Notes: a model not told the origin generated them from the letters alone. A DNA stretch of 64,000 nt from Bacteroidales bacterium (GCA_017438975.1 JAFRUH010000017.1:23055-87054), one strand, 5' to 3'; shown: positions 52,058-61,547, numbered from the stretch's first letter. Program-made: numbers and translations.

Positions 52058-52078
52058 AAAAATATAAAAATTTGTATA

Positions 52079-52086
52079 TATCTTTG
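52079..52086 (+). promoter_or_regulatory. -7 promoter box of the AsnC-type regulator
   Basis: It reads TATCTTTG in a very AT-rich gap, 26 nt before ATG 52113. Confidence 0.5.
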
Positions 52087-52112
52087 CGCCAGTAACTTAT
52101 AAGATATAAGCA

Positions 52113-52613
52113 ATGGCAAAATACCACCTCGACCAGATTGACCAGAAGATTCTTTCCTCTCTCGTCAAGAATGCCCGGATGCCCTTCCTCGAGATCGCCC
52201 GCGAGTGCGGTGTCTCCGGCGCTGCAATCCACCAGCGGGTCAAGCGGCTGGAGACGAACGGCGTCATCACCGGATCCCGCCTCCTCGTCAAGCCCCAGGC
52301 CCTCGGACTGAACGTCTGCGCATTCATCAGCATCTCCCTTTCCGAGTCAGGCAAATACCAGGATGTCATCTCCCATCTCAAGAAGATTCCCGAGATTGTC
52401 GAGTGCCATTTCGTCACGGGCAAGTTTGCGATTCTCGCGAAAGTCTACTGCTTCGACAACGATCACCTGATGGAAATCCTCCTGAACACGATCCAGAAGA
52501 TCCCGTTCATCCTGTCGACCGAAACGATGATCTCCCTGGACGAGCCGATCGAGCGCCAGGTCTGGGTCAAGGAATACAAGAGTACCAGCTTTACGAAGAA
52601 GATCGAAGAATAG
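52113..52613 (+). CDS. Lrp/AsnC-family transcriptional regulator
   Basis: 166 aa. The N-terminal winged HTH has LDQIDQKILSSLVKNARMPFLEIARECGVSGAAIHQRVKRLE, the AsnC signature, and the C-terminal RAM (ligand-binding) domain has VISHLKKIPEIVECHFVTGKFAILAKVY. It typically forms octamers that sense amino acids. No operon partner is adjacent; its 3' end overlaps the convergent ispD by 23 bp. Confidence 0.93.
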   Translation: MAKYHLDQIDQKILSSLVKNARMPFLEIARECGVSGAAIHQRVKRLETNGVITGSRLLVKPQALGLNVCAFISISLSESGKYQDVISHLKKIPEIVECHFVTGKFAILAKVYCFDNDHLMEILLNTIQKIPFILSTETMISLDEPIERQVWVKEYKSTSFTKKIEE

Positions 52614-53292
52614 CTTCCGCCAGGATCAGGTCTTCCTTCGTCGTAATTTTGAGATTGAACCTCTCTCCTTCGATAAAGGAGAGAGGTATATTTATTCCCT
52701 GCGCGACGGAAGCGTCGTCCGTAAAAAGCGTGTCGTAAGGCTGCCGGTAGGCCGCTTTCAGGTCTTCCGAGCGGAACATCTGCGGAGTCTGAGCCGCATA
52801 GACCCGGCTTCGGTCGAGGGCTTCCGGAGCCTGGACGAGACGCCCCGTCTCCCGCTCCCGGTCGAGCAGCTTGAGGGTATCCGTCGACGGCAGGACTGGG
52901 ATCAGCGCCCGCTCCGTTTCCATCCGTTCGAACATCCTGGCAAGCAGGTTCTCCGAGACGAGGGGACGGACGCCGTCATGGACCGCGACGATCGCTCCGT
53001 CAGGGACCCTTTCAAGAGCGGCGCGTACGGAATGGAACCGGGTGAAACCGCCCGGAACGAGGATCTGGGGGTAATGGAAATTCCGGGAGGAACAGTAATT
53101 GTTCCATGTCGCGAAATGCTCCTCGGGGAGAACGGTGACGACCCCGATTCCGGGGCAGGCGGCGATGAAACGCTCCATGGACCATTGCAGGACGGCCTTT
53201 CCCGAGAGCGGCAGGAACTGCTTGGGAGTCGGGCTCCCCATCCGTGTCCCGTGGCCTCCCGCGACCAGGATCAGTATTCTTTTTTTCGCCAT
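52591..53292 (-). CDS. ispD: 2-C-methyl-D-erythritol 4-phosphate cytidylyltransferase
   Basis: 233 aa MEP-pathway enzyme. The CTP-binding N-terminus is LILVAGGHGTRMGSPTPKQFLPLSGKAVL, and VAVHDGVRPLVS is the second family motif, followed by AAQTPQMFRSEDLKAAY. The N-terminal Gly/Arg/Lys pattern matches IspD rather than other nucleotidyltransferases. It supplies isoprenoids for menaquinone and undecaprenyl phosphate. Confidence 0.93.
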   Translation of the reverse strand: MAKKRILILVAGGHGTRMGSPTPKQFLPLSGKAVLQWSMERFIAACPGIGVVTVLPEEHFATWNNYCSSRNFHYPQILVPGGFTRFHSVRAALERVPDGAIVAVHDGVRPLVSENLLARMFERMETERALIPVLPSTDTLKLLDRERETGRLVQAPEALDRSRVYAAQTPQMFRSEDLKAAYRQPYDTLFTDDASVAQGINIPLSFIEGERFNLKITTKEDLILAEAILRSSS

Positions 53293-53374
53293 GCAATAGA
53301 TATAATACGCGAATATAACTTTTTTTTCGTAATTTTACGCGATATTCTGAGAATAGACCCTTAACACGAAAGAT

Positions 53375-54400
53375 ATGGCATTCAACTTCCTGACACAAGA
53401 GTTGGCAATGGACCTCGGGACGGCCAATACCGTCATCTTCCAGAACGACAAGATCGCCCTGGACCAGCCGTCGATCGTCGCCATTGACAACCATACCAAC
53501 AAGTGCATCGCCATCGGCCAGAAAGCCAAGCTGATGCACGAAAGGACCAATCCGGGCATCAAGACGGTCCGCCCGCTCCGGGACGGCGTCATCGCCGACT
53601 TCCAGGCGGCCGAGATGATGATCCGCGGCTTTATCCGTGAAGTCAACAGCAAGCACAGGAGCCTGTTCGCTCCGAACCTGAAAATCGTCGTCGGCATCCC
53701 TTCCGGATCGACCGAAGTCGAGATCCGCGCCGTCCGCGACTCCTCCGAGCACGCCGGCGGACGGGATGTCTACCTGATCTACGAACCGATGGCCGCCGCC
53801 CTCGGTATCGGCCTTGACGTCGAGGCCCCGCGCGGCAACATGGTCGTCGACATCGGAGGCGGCACGACCGAGATCGCCGTCATCTCCCTCGGAGGCATCG
53901 TCCAGCAGGATTCCATCCGCGTCGCGGGCGACGTCTTCACCGCCGACATCCAGACCTATCTCCGCCAGCAGCACAACATCAAGGCCGGCGAAACGACGGC
54001 CGAAAAGATCAAGATCGCCGTCGGCGCCGTCATTCCCGACCTCGACGGGGAAGAACCCGAACCCTTCGTGGTCCGCGGCCCGAACATCATGACCGCCCAC
54101 CCGGTCGAGGTCACGATCTCCTACCAGGAAATCGCCCACTGCCTCGACAAGTCCGTCGCGCGTATCGAGTCCTCGATCCTCCACGTCCTCGAGCAGACCC
54201 CGCCGGAGCTCTACTCCGACATCGTCGAAAACGGCATCTTCCTCTCCGGAGGCGGCGCCCAGCTCCGCGGACTCGCCAAGCGGCTCTCCGAGAAGGTCAA
54301 TATCCCGTTCCACGTCTCCGAAGACCCGCTCCGCGCCGTCGCAAGAGGCACCTGCATCGCCCTCAAGAACACGGACAACTACTCGTTCCTGATGAGGTAA
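53375..54400 (+). CDS. mreB: Rod shape-determining protein MreB
   Basis: 341 aa actin-like ATPase. PHOSPHATE-1 is in LAMDLGTANTVIF, and VVVDIGGGTTEIAVISLGGIV supplies phosphate-2. GIPSGSTEVEIRAVRDSSEHAGGRDVYLIYEPMAAALG and LSGGGAQLRGLAKRL are further MreB landmarks. It forms cytoskeletal filaments at the inner membrane that guide elongation. It heads the mreBCD-mrdA-rodA operon and overlaps mreC by 1 bp. Confidence 0.97.
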   Translation: MAFNFLTQELAMDLGTANTVIFQNDKIALDQPSIVAIDNHTNKCIAIGQKAKLMHERTNPGIKTVRPLRDGVIADFQAAEMMIRGFIREVNSKHRSLFAPNLKIVVGIPSGSTEVEIRAVRDSSEHAGGRDVYLIYEPMAAALGIGLDVEAPRGNMVVDIGGGTTEIAVISLGGIVQQDSIRVAGDVFTADIQTYLRQQHNIKAGETTAEKIKIAVGAVIPDLDGEEPEPFVVRGPNIMTAHPVEVTISYQEIAHCLDKSVARIESSILHVLEQTPPELYSDIVENGIFLSGGGAQLRGLAKRLSEKVNIPFHVSEDPLRAVARGTCIALKNTDNYSFLMR

Positions 54401-55200
54401 TGGCAGGGAACCGGAACATATTCCAGAAAGTCCTCAATGCAGCAATCTTCATCCTCATGGAGGTTGCTGCACTCAATATGATCGACCACAACGCCGCCCT
54501 GCAGAACATCTGGCTGACGCGGGGGGCGCACCGGGTCATGGGGGCCCTCTGGGGGACGTCCGAATCCATCCGCTACTACTTCTCGCTCAAGAAACAGAAC
54601 GAAGCCCTCGCCCAAGAGAACTTCGACCTCCGGCAGGCACTTCTCCGCTCCGGCAAGGATCCCCTCGCCGCGCCCCGCGACTCTTCGCCCGGGTCCTTCT
54701 CGTACATTCCCGCCGAGATTTCGGTCATCAGCCGGAACAAGCAGCACAATTACATGATCATCGACAAGGGCTATGAAGACGGCATCCAGCCGAACTCCGG
54801 GATCATTACCGGAAAGGGGGTCGTCGGCATCATCGATGCGGTCGAAAAGCACCATGCCTACGCCCTCACATTCATGAACACGGACGTCAGCATCAGCGCC
54901 CGCCTCGGGACGGAAGGGGCGGTCGGTCCCCTGGTCTGGGACGGTCTTTCCACATCCGGAGCCATCCTGAAGGAGATTCCCCTCCAGTTCAAGTATGAAC
55001 CCGGGGATACCGTCTACACCAGCGGCTATTCGTCGATCTTCCCGAGCGACATTCCCCTCGGGGTCGCGGGAGAATCGCGGATCATCAACGGGGCGACCAA
55101 CGAAATCAAGGTACGGCTCCTGCAGGACTTCTCCGCCCTGCGGTTCGTCACCGTTGTCCATAACAACGACCTGGAAGAGATGGAGGCTCTGCTGCAATGA
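54400..55200 (+). CDS. mreC: Rod shape-determining protein MreC
   Basis: 266 aa. An N-terminal transmembrane segment (AAIFILMEVAALNMI) precedes a coiled-coil region (YYFSLKKQNEALAQENFDLRQALL), and then the MreC beta-barrel domain with SRNKQHNYMIIDKGYEDGIQPNSGIITGKGVVGII. It links MreB to periplasmic PBP2. It starts on the last base of mreB and overlaps mreD by 4 bp. Confidence 0.94.
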   Translation: MAGNRNIFQKVLNAAIFILMEVAALNMIDHNAALQNIWLTRGAHRVMGALWGTSESIRYYFSLKKQNEALAQENFDLRQALLRSGKDPLAAPRDSSPGSFSYIPAEISVISRNKQHNYMIIDKGYEDGIQPNSGIITGKGVVGIIDAVEKHHAYALTFMNTDVSISARLGTEGAVGPLVWDGLSTSGAILKEIPLQFKYEPGDTVYTSGYSSIFPSDIPLGVAGESRIINGATNEIKVRLLQDFSALRFVTVVHNNDLEEMEALLQ

Positions 55201-55709
55201 GAAAGTCGTCGTTCTTCTTCATCTACGCCCTGCTGGTCGTTGCGCAGATCCTGATCTGCAATTACTTCCATCTCACGTCCTTCGTGATGCTCTCGATCCT
55301 GCCGGTCCTCGTCCTGTGCATTCCGATCCGGATTCCGACGACGGGATCCCTCCTGATCGCCTTTGCCACGGGCTTTATCGTGGACCTGCTTGCGGACGGA
55401 GTTCTCGGCCTCAACACCCTCGCCCTCGTGCCGGTCGGCCTGATCCGGATCCCGCTCATCCGGCTCGTTTTCGGAGAGGACCTGATCTCCCGGAACGAGG
55501 ACTTTTCCGTCCGGAAATACGGCTTCGGGAAGGTGACGCTCGCAATCCTGATCGTCCAGTCCCTCTTCCTCGCCGTCTACATCCTCGCGGACGGGGCGGG
55601 CACCCGGCCGCCGGCCTTCAATGCGATCCGCTTCTGCGCCTCGCTTCTCGCCGGCTACCTCTTATCCTTGATCCTGATCGACACCCTGGCCCCCGACACG
55701 AGGAAATAA
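55197..55709 (+). CDS. mreD: Rod shape-determining protein MreD
   Basis: 170 aa with five hydrophobic helices (FIYALLVVAQILICNYF, LPVLVLCIPIRIP, LIAFATGFIVDLLADGVLGLNTLALVPVGL and others). GFIVDLLADGVLGLNTL is a recognisable MreD stretch. It overlaps the mreC stop by 4 bp and is followed 4 bp later by mrdA. Confidence 0.92.
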   Translation: MRKSSFFFIYALLVVAQILICNYFHLTSFVMLSILPVLVLCIPIRIPTTGSLLIAFATGFIVDLLADGVLGLNTLALVPVGLIRIPLIRLVFGEDLISRNEDFSVRKYGFGKVTLAILIVQSLFLAVYILADGAGTRPPAFNAIRFCASLLAGYLLSLILIDTLAPDTRK

Positions 55710-55713
55710 GCCC

Positions 55714-57555
55714 ATGGAAACCGGAAGACGCACCAGACTTTTCATCGGGCTCGGGGTGGCCGCCGCCATCCTGCTGGGCAAGATTTTCTACATCCAGGTC
55801 ATCAACGACCGGTACAAGACCGACGCGGACAAGAACGCCATGATCTATGAGACCATCTACCCGACCCGGGGGATCATCTACGACCGGAACGGGACGATCC
55901 TTGTCGGAAACAAGGTCGCCTACGATATCATGGTCACCCCCGTGGAAGTCTCCGCCTTCGACACGGTCCAGCTGGCCGCGATCCTCGGCGTGGAACCCGA
56001 TTTCATCCGCGGGAAGATGGCCGAATACGAGAAGAACAAGCGCAAGATCGGCTACCAGGCCGTCGTCATGATGAAACAGATCCCGGCGGAAGTCTACAAC
56101 CGCTTCGCCGAGATCCAGTACAAATTCCCCGGATTCAGGGCCCAGATGCGCAGCATCCGCGACTATCCGGTCAACGCCGGAGGAAACCTCCTCGGCTATG
56201 TTTCCGAGGTTGACCAGAACTTCATGGACAAGCATCCCGGCGAATACAGGATCGGCGACTACGCCGGCAAAATCGGCATCGAGGCGGCCCGGGAGGAGGA
56301 TCTGCGAGGCGAAAAGGGCTATCATATCTATCTCCGCAACTCGAAGAACCAGATCGAGCAGCCCTACCGGAACGGGGAAGAAGACATCGAGGCGATTCCA
56401 GGCAAGGATGTCGTCACGACCATCGACGCATCCCTCCAGCAGTACGGCCAGGAACTGATGCAGAACAAGGTCGGCAGCATCGTCGCGATCGAACCGTCCA
56501 CCGGCGAGATCCTCGCCCTCGTGTCCAGCCCGGGCATCGACGTGCAGCAGCTGGCCGACATCGGAAAGTATTACGGAGAAATCTCCGGCAATCCCTATAA
56601 ACCGCTCTACAACCGCGCCGTTTCGGCCTCCTACCCGCCCGGATCGGTCTTCAAGATCCTCAACGGCCTGATCGGACTTCAGGAAGGCGTCCTGAAACCC
56701 GAATACTCCTACCCCTGCAGCCGGGGCTACCACTTCGGAGCCGGACACAAGGTCGGATGCCACGGACACAAATCCCCCCTCAACATGGAGGAGTCGATCA
56801 TGATGTCCTGCAACGCCTATTACTGCTACGTCTACCGGAACATCCTCGACAACCGCGCCAAGTACAAGAGCATCGACGAGGCGATGGACGCCTGGCGGGA
56901 ATACGCCTTGAGCTTCGGTTTCGGCCGGAAACTGGGCAGCGACTTCCCCTCCGAATTGAGCGGGAACATCCCTTCCGGGAAATACTATAACAAACAGTAC
57001 GGGAAAGGGCACTGGAACTCCGTCACGGTCATCTCCAACTCCATCGGGCAGGGCGAAATCCTGATTACCCCGATGCACCTGGCGAACTTCTGCGCGACGC
57101 TTGCGAACCGCGGCTACTATATCACCCCGCACATCATCAAGGACTCCGAAGATATCCGGATCGACCCGAAATACCACCAGCGGCAGTACACCAAGGTCGA
57201 CACGGCCCAGTTCCGGAAGGTTATCCACGGCATGTGGAGAGCCGTCAACAGCCCTCCCGGCACGGGCGGAACGGCCTGGGTCGCCGCCGTCCCCGGACTG
57301 GAAATCTGCGGAAAGACCGGGACTGCACAGAACCCCCACGGTGCGGACAACTCCGTGTTCATGTGCTTCGCCCCCCGGGAGAACCCGAAGATCGCCGTCG
57401 CCGTCTATGTCGAGAACGGCGGTTTCGGCGCTACCTGGGCCTGCCCGCTGGCGTCGCTGATGATTGAAAAATACCTCAAGGGCGAAACCGCACGCCCTGA
57501 ACTGGAAAAGAGAATGAAGGAAGGCAACCTGCTTTCCAGGGTAAAGACGAACTGA
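55714..57555 (+). CDS. mrdA: Penicillin-binding protein 2 (elongasome transpeptidase)
   Basis: 613 aa. One transmembrane helix (LGVAAAILLGKIFYIQ) leads to the PBP dimerisation domain (PTRGIIYDRNGTILVGNKVAYDIMV) and the transpeptidase. SxxK lies in YPPGSVFKILNG, SxN in SCNAYYCY, and KTGT in CGKTGTAQNPHG. It cross-links lateral wall peptidoglycan together with RodA. It shares its last base with the rodA start. Confidence 0.97.
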   Translation: METGRRTRLFIGLGVAAAILLGKIFYIQVINDRYKTDADKNAMIYETIYPTRGIIYDRNGTILVGNKVAYDIMVTPVEVSAFDTVQLAAILGVEPDFIRGKMAEYEKNKRKIGYQAVVMMKQIPAEVYNRFAEIQYKFPGFRAQMRSIRDYPVNAGGNLLGYVSEVDQNFMDKHPGEYRIGDYAGKIGIEAAREEDLRGEKGYHIYLRNSKNQIEQPYRNGEEDIEAIPGKDVVTTIDASLQQYGQELMQNKVGSIVAIEPSTGEILALVSSPGIDVQQLADIGKYYGEISGNPYKPLYNRAVSASYPPGSVFKILNGLIGLQEGVLKPEYSYPCSRGYHFGAGHKVGCHGHKSPLNMEESIMMSCNAYYCYVYRNILDNRAKYKSIDEAMDAWREYALSFGFGRKLGSDFPSELSGNIPSGKYYNKQYGKGHWNSVTVISNSIGQGEILITPMHLANFCATLANRGYYITPHIIKDSEDIRIDPKYHQRQYTKVDTAQFRKVIHGMWRAVNSPPGTGGTAWVAAVPGLEICGKTGTAQNPHGADNSVFMCFAPRENPKIAVAVYVENGGFGATWACPLASLMIEKYLKGETARPELEKRMKEGNLLSRVKTN

Positions 57556-59084
57556 TGATCCTAGAGAACCAGACAGAACGGGGACTCCGGCAGTCCATCG
57601 ACTGGAAGCTGATAGCATGCTATCTGCTCCTGGTCCTCATCGGCTGGTTCAACATCTACGCCTCGATCCACTCCTCCGAAACGACCTCGATCCTCGATTT
57701 CAGCACCCGGAGCGGGAAACAGTTCATCTGGATCCTGACCGCTTTCAGCCTCGCCCTGCTGATCCTCTTCGTGATCCCGCCCCGGTGGTGGGAGGGCTTC
57801 TCGCCCTGGATCTACGCGGGCGTCGTCTTCCTGCTCGTCGCCGTCATTTTCCTCGGAGTCGAGGTCAAGGGATCGCGCTCCTGGTTCGAATTCGGCGCCA
57901 TACGTTTCCAACCGGCGGAAGTATCCAAGATATCGACGGCCCTGCTCCTATCGGCCGTGATGAGCCAGACGGGGTATAAGCTGTCCAAGCCGAAGGATTT
58001 CTTCTTGACCGTCGCCATCATCGGGCTCCCGATGCTGGTCATCCTCGCCGAGAGCGAAACCGGATCAGCCCTCGTCTACGCCGGATTCATCTTCGTCCTC
58101 TATATGGAAGGGCTTTCGGGCTGGCTTCTCGGAGCCATCGGACTGATCATCCTGCTCTTCATCACAACTTTGACACTGAGTCCCTATGCCTCGATCGTCA
58201 TCCTGCTCGGCCTGCTCTGGATCGTCAATACCTTCCAGAACAAGAAAAGGTTCTGGCGCTGGTTCCTGATCGGGGGCGGGATCATCCTGCTGCTTTCCCT
58301 CCTTCCCTGGCTCTGGGGGATGGTCATGGACGCGGTCCAGTCCCGGGTCGATGCCGCCGCCGGTTTCATCGGGCCTTCCCTTCCGGGAGAGGAACCCCGC
58401 TTCCGCGGGGACTTCCTCCTGAAGGTTGAACCGGTCCATCTCCTCCTCGCCGCCTCCCTGGCCTCGATTCCGTATTTCTGCATCAAGGCCTTCCGGGAGC
58501 GCTCCCGGGCGCTCTGGTTCTCGATCGGCGTTTTCCTCGCCGGCCTGATCCTTATCTTCTCGACGGACTTCATCTTCGACAATGTCCTCCAGGACCACCA
58601 GCGGAAGCGCATCGAAGTGCTCCTCGGAATGAAAGAGGACCTCTCCGGCGTCGGCTACAACGTCAACCAGTCGATGATCGCGATCGGCTCCGGCGGCCTG
58701 ACGGGAAAAGGGTACATGAACGGGACCCAGACGGCCTTCGGCTATGTCCCGGAGCAGAGCACGGATTTCATTTTCTGCACCGTCGGTGAAGAATGGGGCT
58801 TCTTCGGCTGCCTCGTCGTCATCCTCCTGTACGTGTTCATGATCGTGAGGATCGTCCTGGACGCCGACCAATGCCGGGAATCCTTCACGCGGATCTACGG
58901 CTACTGCGTCGCGGCGTGCATCTTCATGCACCTTTTCATCAATATCGGGATGACCATCGGCCTGATGCCGGTCATCGGCATCCCGCTGCCCCTGCTGAGC
59001 TACGGCGGATCGTCCCTATGGGCCTTTACCGTGCTGATATTCATTTTCATAGCCCTGTATCGACAAGAAAAAAAATACTTTTAG
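57555..59084 (+). CDS. rodA: Peptidoglycan polymerase RodA
   Basis: 509 aa SEDS-family integral membrane protein with about ten helices. FQPAEVSKISTALLLSAVMSQ and LAESETGSALVYAGFIFVLYMEGL hold the conserved acidic/polar residues, and the C-terminal LMPVIGIPLPLLSYGGSSLWAFT is the SEDS end signature. It is longer than gammaproteobacterial RodA (about 370 aa) because of a large loop in the middle (about residues 225-330), as in other Bacteroidota. It works with mrdA. Confidence 0.96.
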   Translation: MILENQTERGLRQSIDWKLIACYLLLVLIGWFNIYASIHSSETTSILDFSTRSGKQFIWILTAFSLALLILFVIPPRWWEGFSPWIYAGVVFLLVAVIFLGVEVKGSRSWFEFGAIRFQPAEVSKISTALLLSAVMSQTGYKLSKPKDFFLTVAIIGLPMLVILAESETGSALVYAGFIFVLYMEGLSGWLLGAIGLIILLFITTLTLSPYASIVILLGLLWIVNTFQNKKRFWRWFLIGGGIILLLSLLPWLWGMVMDAVQSRVDAAAGFIGPSLPGEEPRFRGDFLLKVEPVHLLLAASLASIPYFCIKAFRERSRALWFSIGVFLAGLILIFSTDFIFDNVLQDHQRKRIEVLLGMKEDLSGVGYNVNQSMIAIGSGGLTGKGYMNGTQTAFGYVPEQSTDFIFCTVGEEWGFFGCLVVILLYVFMIVRIVLDADQCRESFTRIYGYCVAACIFMHLFINIGMTIGLMPVIGIPLPLLSYGGSSLWAFTVLIFIFIALYRQEKKYF

Positions 59085-59087
59085 CTT

Positions 59088-60524
59088 ATGAGTCCCCTCG
59101 CTGTCATCATTACCATCGTCGCCTATTTTGCGGTCATGCTCCTCATCTCCTGGCTGTCCGGCCGCGGCGGCAACGGATCCTCCGACTTCTACGGAGGAAG
59201 GAAATCCAACTGGCTGCTCGTCGCCATCGCCATGATCGGAGCGCCGATGTCCGGAGTAACCTTCGTTTCGGTCCCGGGCATGGTCGGGGTCAGCGGCATG
59301 GGCTATATCCAGATGCTCCTCGGGTTCATGGTCGGGTACGTCGTCATCGCCTATGTGCTGACACCGCTCTATTTCAAGCTCAACGTCGTCTCGATCTACC
59401 AGTACCTGGAGCAGCGCTTCGGAGTTTCCTCCTATAAGACCGGCGCCTGGTTCTTCTTCATCTCCAAGATGCTGGGCGCATCGGTGCGGCTCTTCCTCGT
59501 CTGCCTCGCCCTGCAGCTGCTGGTCTTCGACCCGCTCGGGCTCCCCTTTGCGCTGAACGTGCTGATTTCGGTCCTGATCGTTTTCCTCTATACCTTCCGG
59601 AACGGCGTCCGCTCGGTCATCTGGACCGATACCCTCCGGACCTTCTGCATGGTCGTCGCAGTCGTCCTCTCGATTATCTTCATCGCGAAGAACCTCGGCC
59701 TGGACTTCAAGGGACTCGTCTCGACCATCCGGGACAGCAGCATGTCCCGGGTCTTCTATTTCGACGACGTCAACCATCCGCAGTTCTTCTGGAAGCAGTT
59801 CCTCGGCGGACTCTTCACGGTCATCGCCACGACGGGACTCGACCAGGACATGATGCAGCGCACCCTCAGCAGCAAGAATGTCAAGGACTCCCAGAAGAAC
59901 CTGATTACCAGCTCGATCCTCCAGACGGTCGTCATCTCGATGTTCCTCTGCCTCGGTGTACTTCTCTATATGTTCGCAGCCGCGAACGGGATTTCCGAGA
60001 CCGGTGACAAGCTCTTCCCGGCCGTCGCGACGAGCGGTCTCCTGCCGATCGCCGTCGGGGTCCTCTTCATCGTCGGCCTCGTCGCAAGCGCCTACGGTGC
60101 GGGCGGTTCCGCTCTCACCTCCCTGACGACCTCCTTCACGATCGACATCCTCGGCGCCGCGGGAAAGGACAAGGTCCGGAAATGGGTCCATGTCGGGATG
60201 GCGGTCCTGATGGCCCTGACAATCATCGTCTTCAACGCCCTGAACAACACGAGCACGATCGACGCCGTGTACAAGCTCGCGAGCTACACCTACGGCCCGA
60301 TCCTCGGCATGTTCACCTTCGGAATCCTGATGAAAAAGCCCGTCCGGGATCGCTGGGTACCCGTTGTCGCGATTGTCGCTCCGCTGATCTGCCTCGTGCT
60401 CCAGCTCAACTCCGAGCGCTGGTTCGGCGGCTACAAGTTCAGTTACGAATTGCTTCTTTTGAACGCCGGCCTGACTTTCCTCGGCCTCTGCTGCCTCATC
60501 CGGAAAACCCCCACCGAGGCGTAG
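59088..60524 (+). CDS. Sodium/solute symporter (SSS family)
   Basis: 478 aa with 12-13 transmembrane helices. RKSNWLLVAIAMIGAPMSGVTFVSVPGMVG is the SSS N-terminal part with the Na+-site residues, and TTGLDQDMMQRTLSSKNVKDSQKN is the family loop signature. The substrate (sugar, sialic acid, amino acid or proline type) cannot be told. It lies 3 bp after rodA, so it is probably cotranscribed with the elongasome genes. Confidence 0.92.
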   Translation: MSPLAVIITIVAYFAVMLLISWLSGRGGNGSSDFYGGRKSNWLLVAIAMIGAPMSGVTFVSVPGMVGVSGMGYIQMLLGFMVGYVVIAYVLTPLYFKLNVVSIYQYLEQRFGVSSYKTGAWFFFISKMLGASVRLFLVCLALQLLVFDPLGLPFALNVLISVLIVFLYTFRNGVRSVIWTDTLRTFCMVVAVVLSIIFIAKNLGLDFKGLVSTIRDSSMSRVFYFDDVNHPQFFWKQFLGGLFTVIATTGLDQDMMQRTLSSKNVKDSQKNLITSSILQTVVISMFLCLGVLLYMFAAANGISETGDKLFPAVATSGLLPIAVGVLFIVGLVASAYGAGGSALTSLTTSFTIDILGAAGKDKVRKWVHVGMAVLMALTIIVFNALNNTSTIDAVYKLASYTYGPILGMFTFGILMKKPVRDRWVPVVAIVAPLICLVLQLNSERWFGGYKFSYELLLLNAGLTFLGLCCLIRKTPTEA

Positions 60525-60563
60525 CCGCCTCAGGCAAGGGCCCCCGCCCTGCGCGGCACTGAC

Positions 60564-60672
60564 GGTGGAGGCTAACCGGCTGATTCTGAGGGAAATCCTT
60601 TATTTACCTCTGGTGCTTTTTCACCAGAGGTAAATCATTTAATCGCTGACTATCAGGAAGATAGCCTCCACC
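60564..60672. repeat. Nested inverted repeat enclosing palindromic element copy 2
   Basis: Perfect 11-bp outer arms GGTGGAGGCTA (60564-60574) and TAGCCTCCACC (60662-60672) flank the inner palindrome at 60603-60634. The 154-bp gap 60525-60678 holds no gene; this structure fills most of it. It could be a structured RNA, a small mobile element remnant or a composite terminator. Confidence 0.7.
60603..60634. repeat. 32-bp palindromic element, copy 2
   Basis: The arms TTTACCTCTGGTG / CACCAGAGGTAAA share the 11-bp core TTTACCTCTGG and its complement with copy 1 (23572-23602). The loop is T-rich (CTTTTT). It lies 45 bp after the stop of the convergent gene at 60679. Confidence 0.75.
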
Positions 60673-60678
60673 CGAGGC

Positions 60679-61410
60679 TTATTTATAAAACACGATCCAG
60701 TTGGTGGTGTAGCGGCCGGGGGTGGGGAAGAGTTCATGGACGGTGCCGGCCGCGTCCCGGTACCAGGAGTAGTTCCAGCCCCGTCCCATGTCGCAGTAGA
60801 CGGCGTTCCGGACACCGAGCGCCTTGAGTCCGTCCATGAAGGAACCGAAAGGAAGGTTCCGGGCGCAGTCGACGATGCAGAGGCGTCCGCCGATCTCGCA
60901 GAGGGCCCGGTAGCGGTTCGCCCGGTCCGCCTTGAAACAGCCCTTGAACCGCTTCCCATTATAATAGAGGAGACTCTGGCAGAAGCCCATGCCCCCCTGC
61001 CCCGCGGCTTCCTTGAGCGGCGGGCGGGAATTCTTATGGCTGAAATTGTAATAGCGGGCGCCCTTTGCCGGGGTCCATGTGAACACGCCGTTGTTCGGCC
61101 CGCAGTGGAACCCTTCGTGGAACTGGCCGCCGGAAACGTGATGCCCAGCGATATTCGAGTGCTTGAATGTCGGGAGCTTCTCCCCCGTAAAGGCCGCGGC
61201 GCAGCAGAAAATCACGGTCGAATCCGTTTTCGAAGGCATGGACCCGGTCGCAAGGTCCATCCTCGAGAAGCGCGGATAATAAACGGTCAGGCTGTCGCAG
61301 CGGACAACCTCGACCGGCGCGGATACGGATCGGTTCTGCGCGGATAACCCGGGGGAACCCAGCGATGTGACCGCGAGGAGAAGAAGTACGAAAAATAGCC
61401 TGTTTCTCAT
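60679..61410 (-). CDS. Secreted protein of unknown function, possibly phosphodiester-glycosidase-like
   Basis: 243 aa from ATG 61410 (signal peptide MRNRLFFVLLLLAVTSLGSPGLSAQ); a longer reading to 61560 lacks support. The body contains CCAAAFTGEKLP, HEGFHCGPNNGVFTW, RLCIVDCARNLPFGSFMDGLKALGVRNAVYCDMGRGWNYSWYRD and ends TNWIVFYK. The 'VRNAVYCDMG-GWNYSWYR' region is reminiscent of NAGPA/phosphodiester glycosidase cores (AlnLDGG), but the match is loose. Six cysteines may form disulfides. It is periplasmic; the function is not established. Confidence 0.65.
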   Translation of the reverse strand: MRNRLFFVLLLLAVTSLGSPGLSAQNRSVSAPVEVVRCDSLTVYYPRFSRMDLATGSMPSKTDSTVIFCCAAAFTGEKLPTFKHSNIAGHHVSGGQFHEGFHCGPNNGVFTWTPAKGARYYNFSHKNSRPPLKEAAGQGGMGFCQSLLYYNGKRFKGCFKADRANRYRALCEIGGRLCIVDCARNLPFGSFMDGLKALGVRNAVYCDMGRGWNYSWYRDAAGTVHELFPTPGRYTTNWIVFYK

Positions 61411-61547
61411 AACAAATCCCCGCTCATTCAAAAATCGGTCCGAAAGAACCGTCCCGGTCACCTGTCGGCAAACAGAGCGCACCCATCGATCTCCGAAAGT
61501 TTTTCGGAAAACTCCGAAAGAAATTAGGAGGTTAAGAATTATTATTT

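Noticed and set aside
55618-57618. Open frame of 666 codons on the minus strand
   Set aside because: Antisense to mrdA, which has all three transpeptidase motifs.
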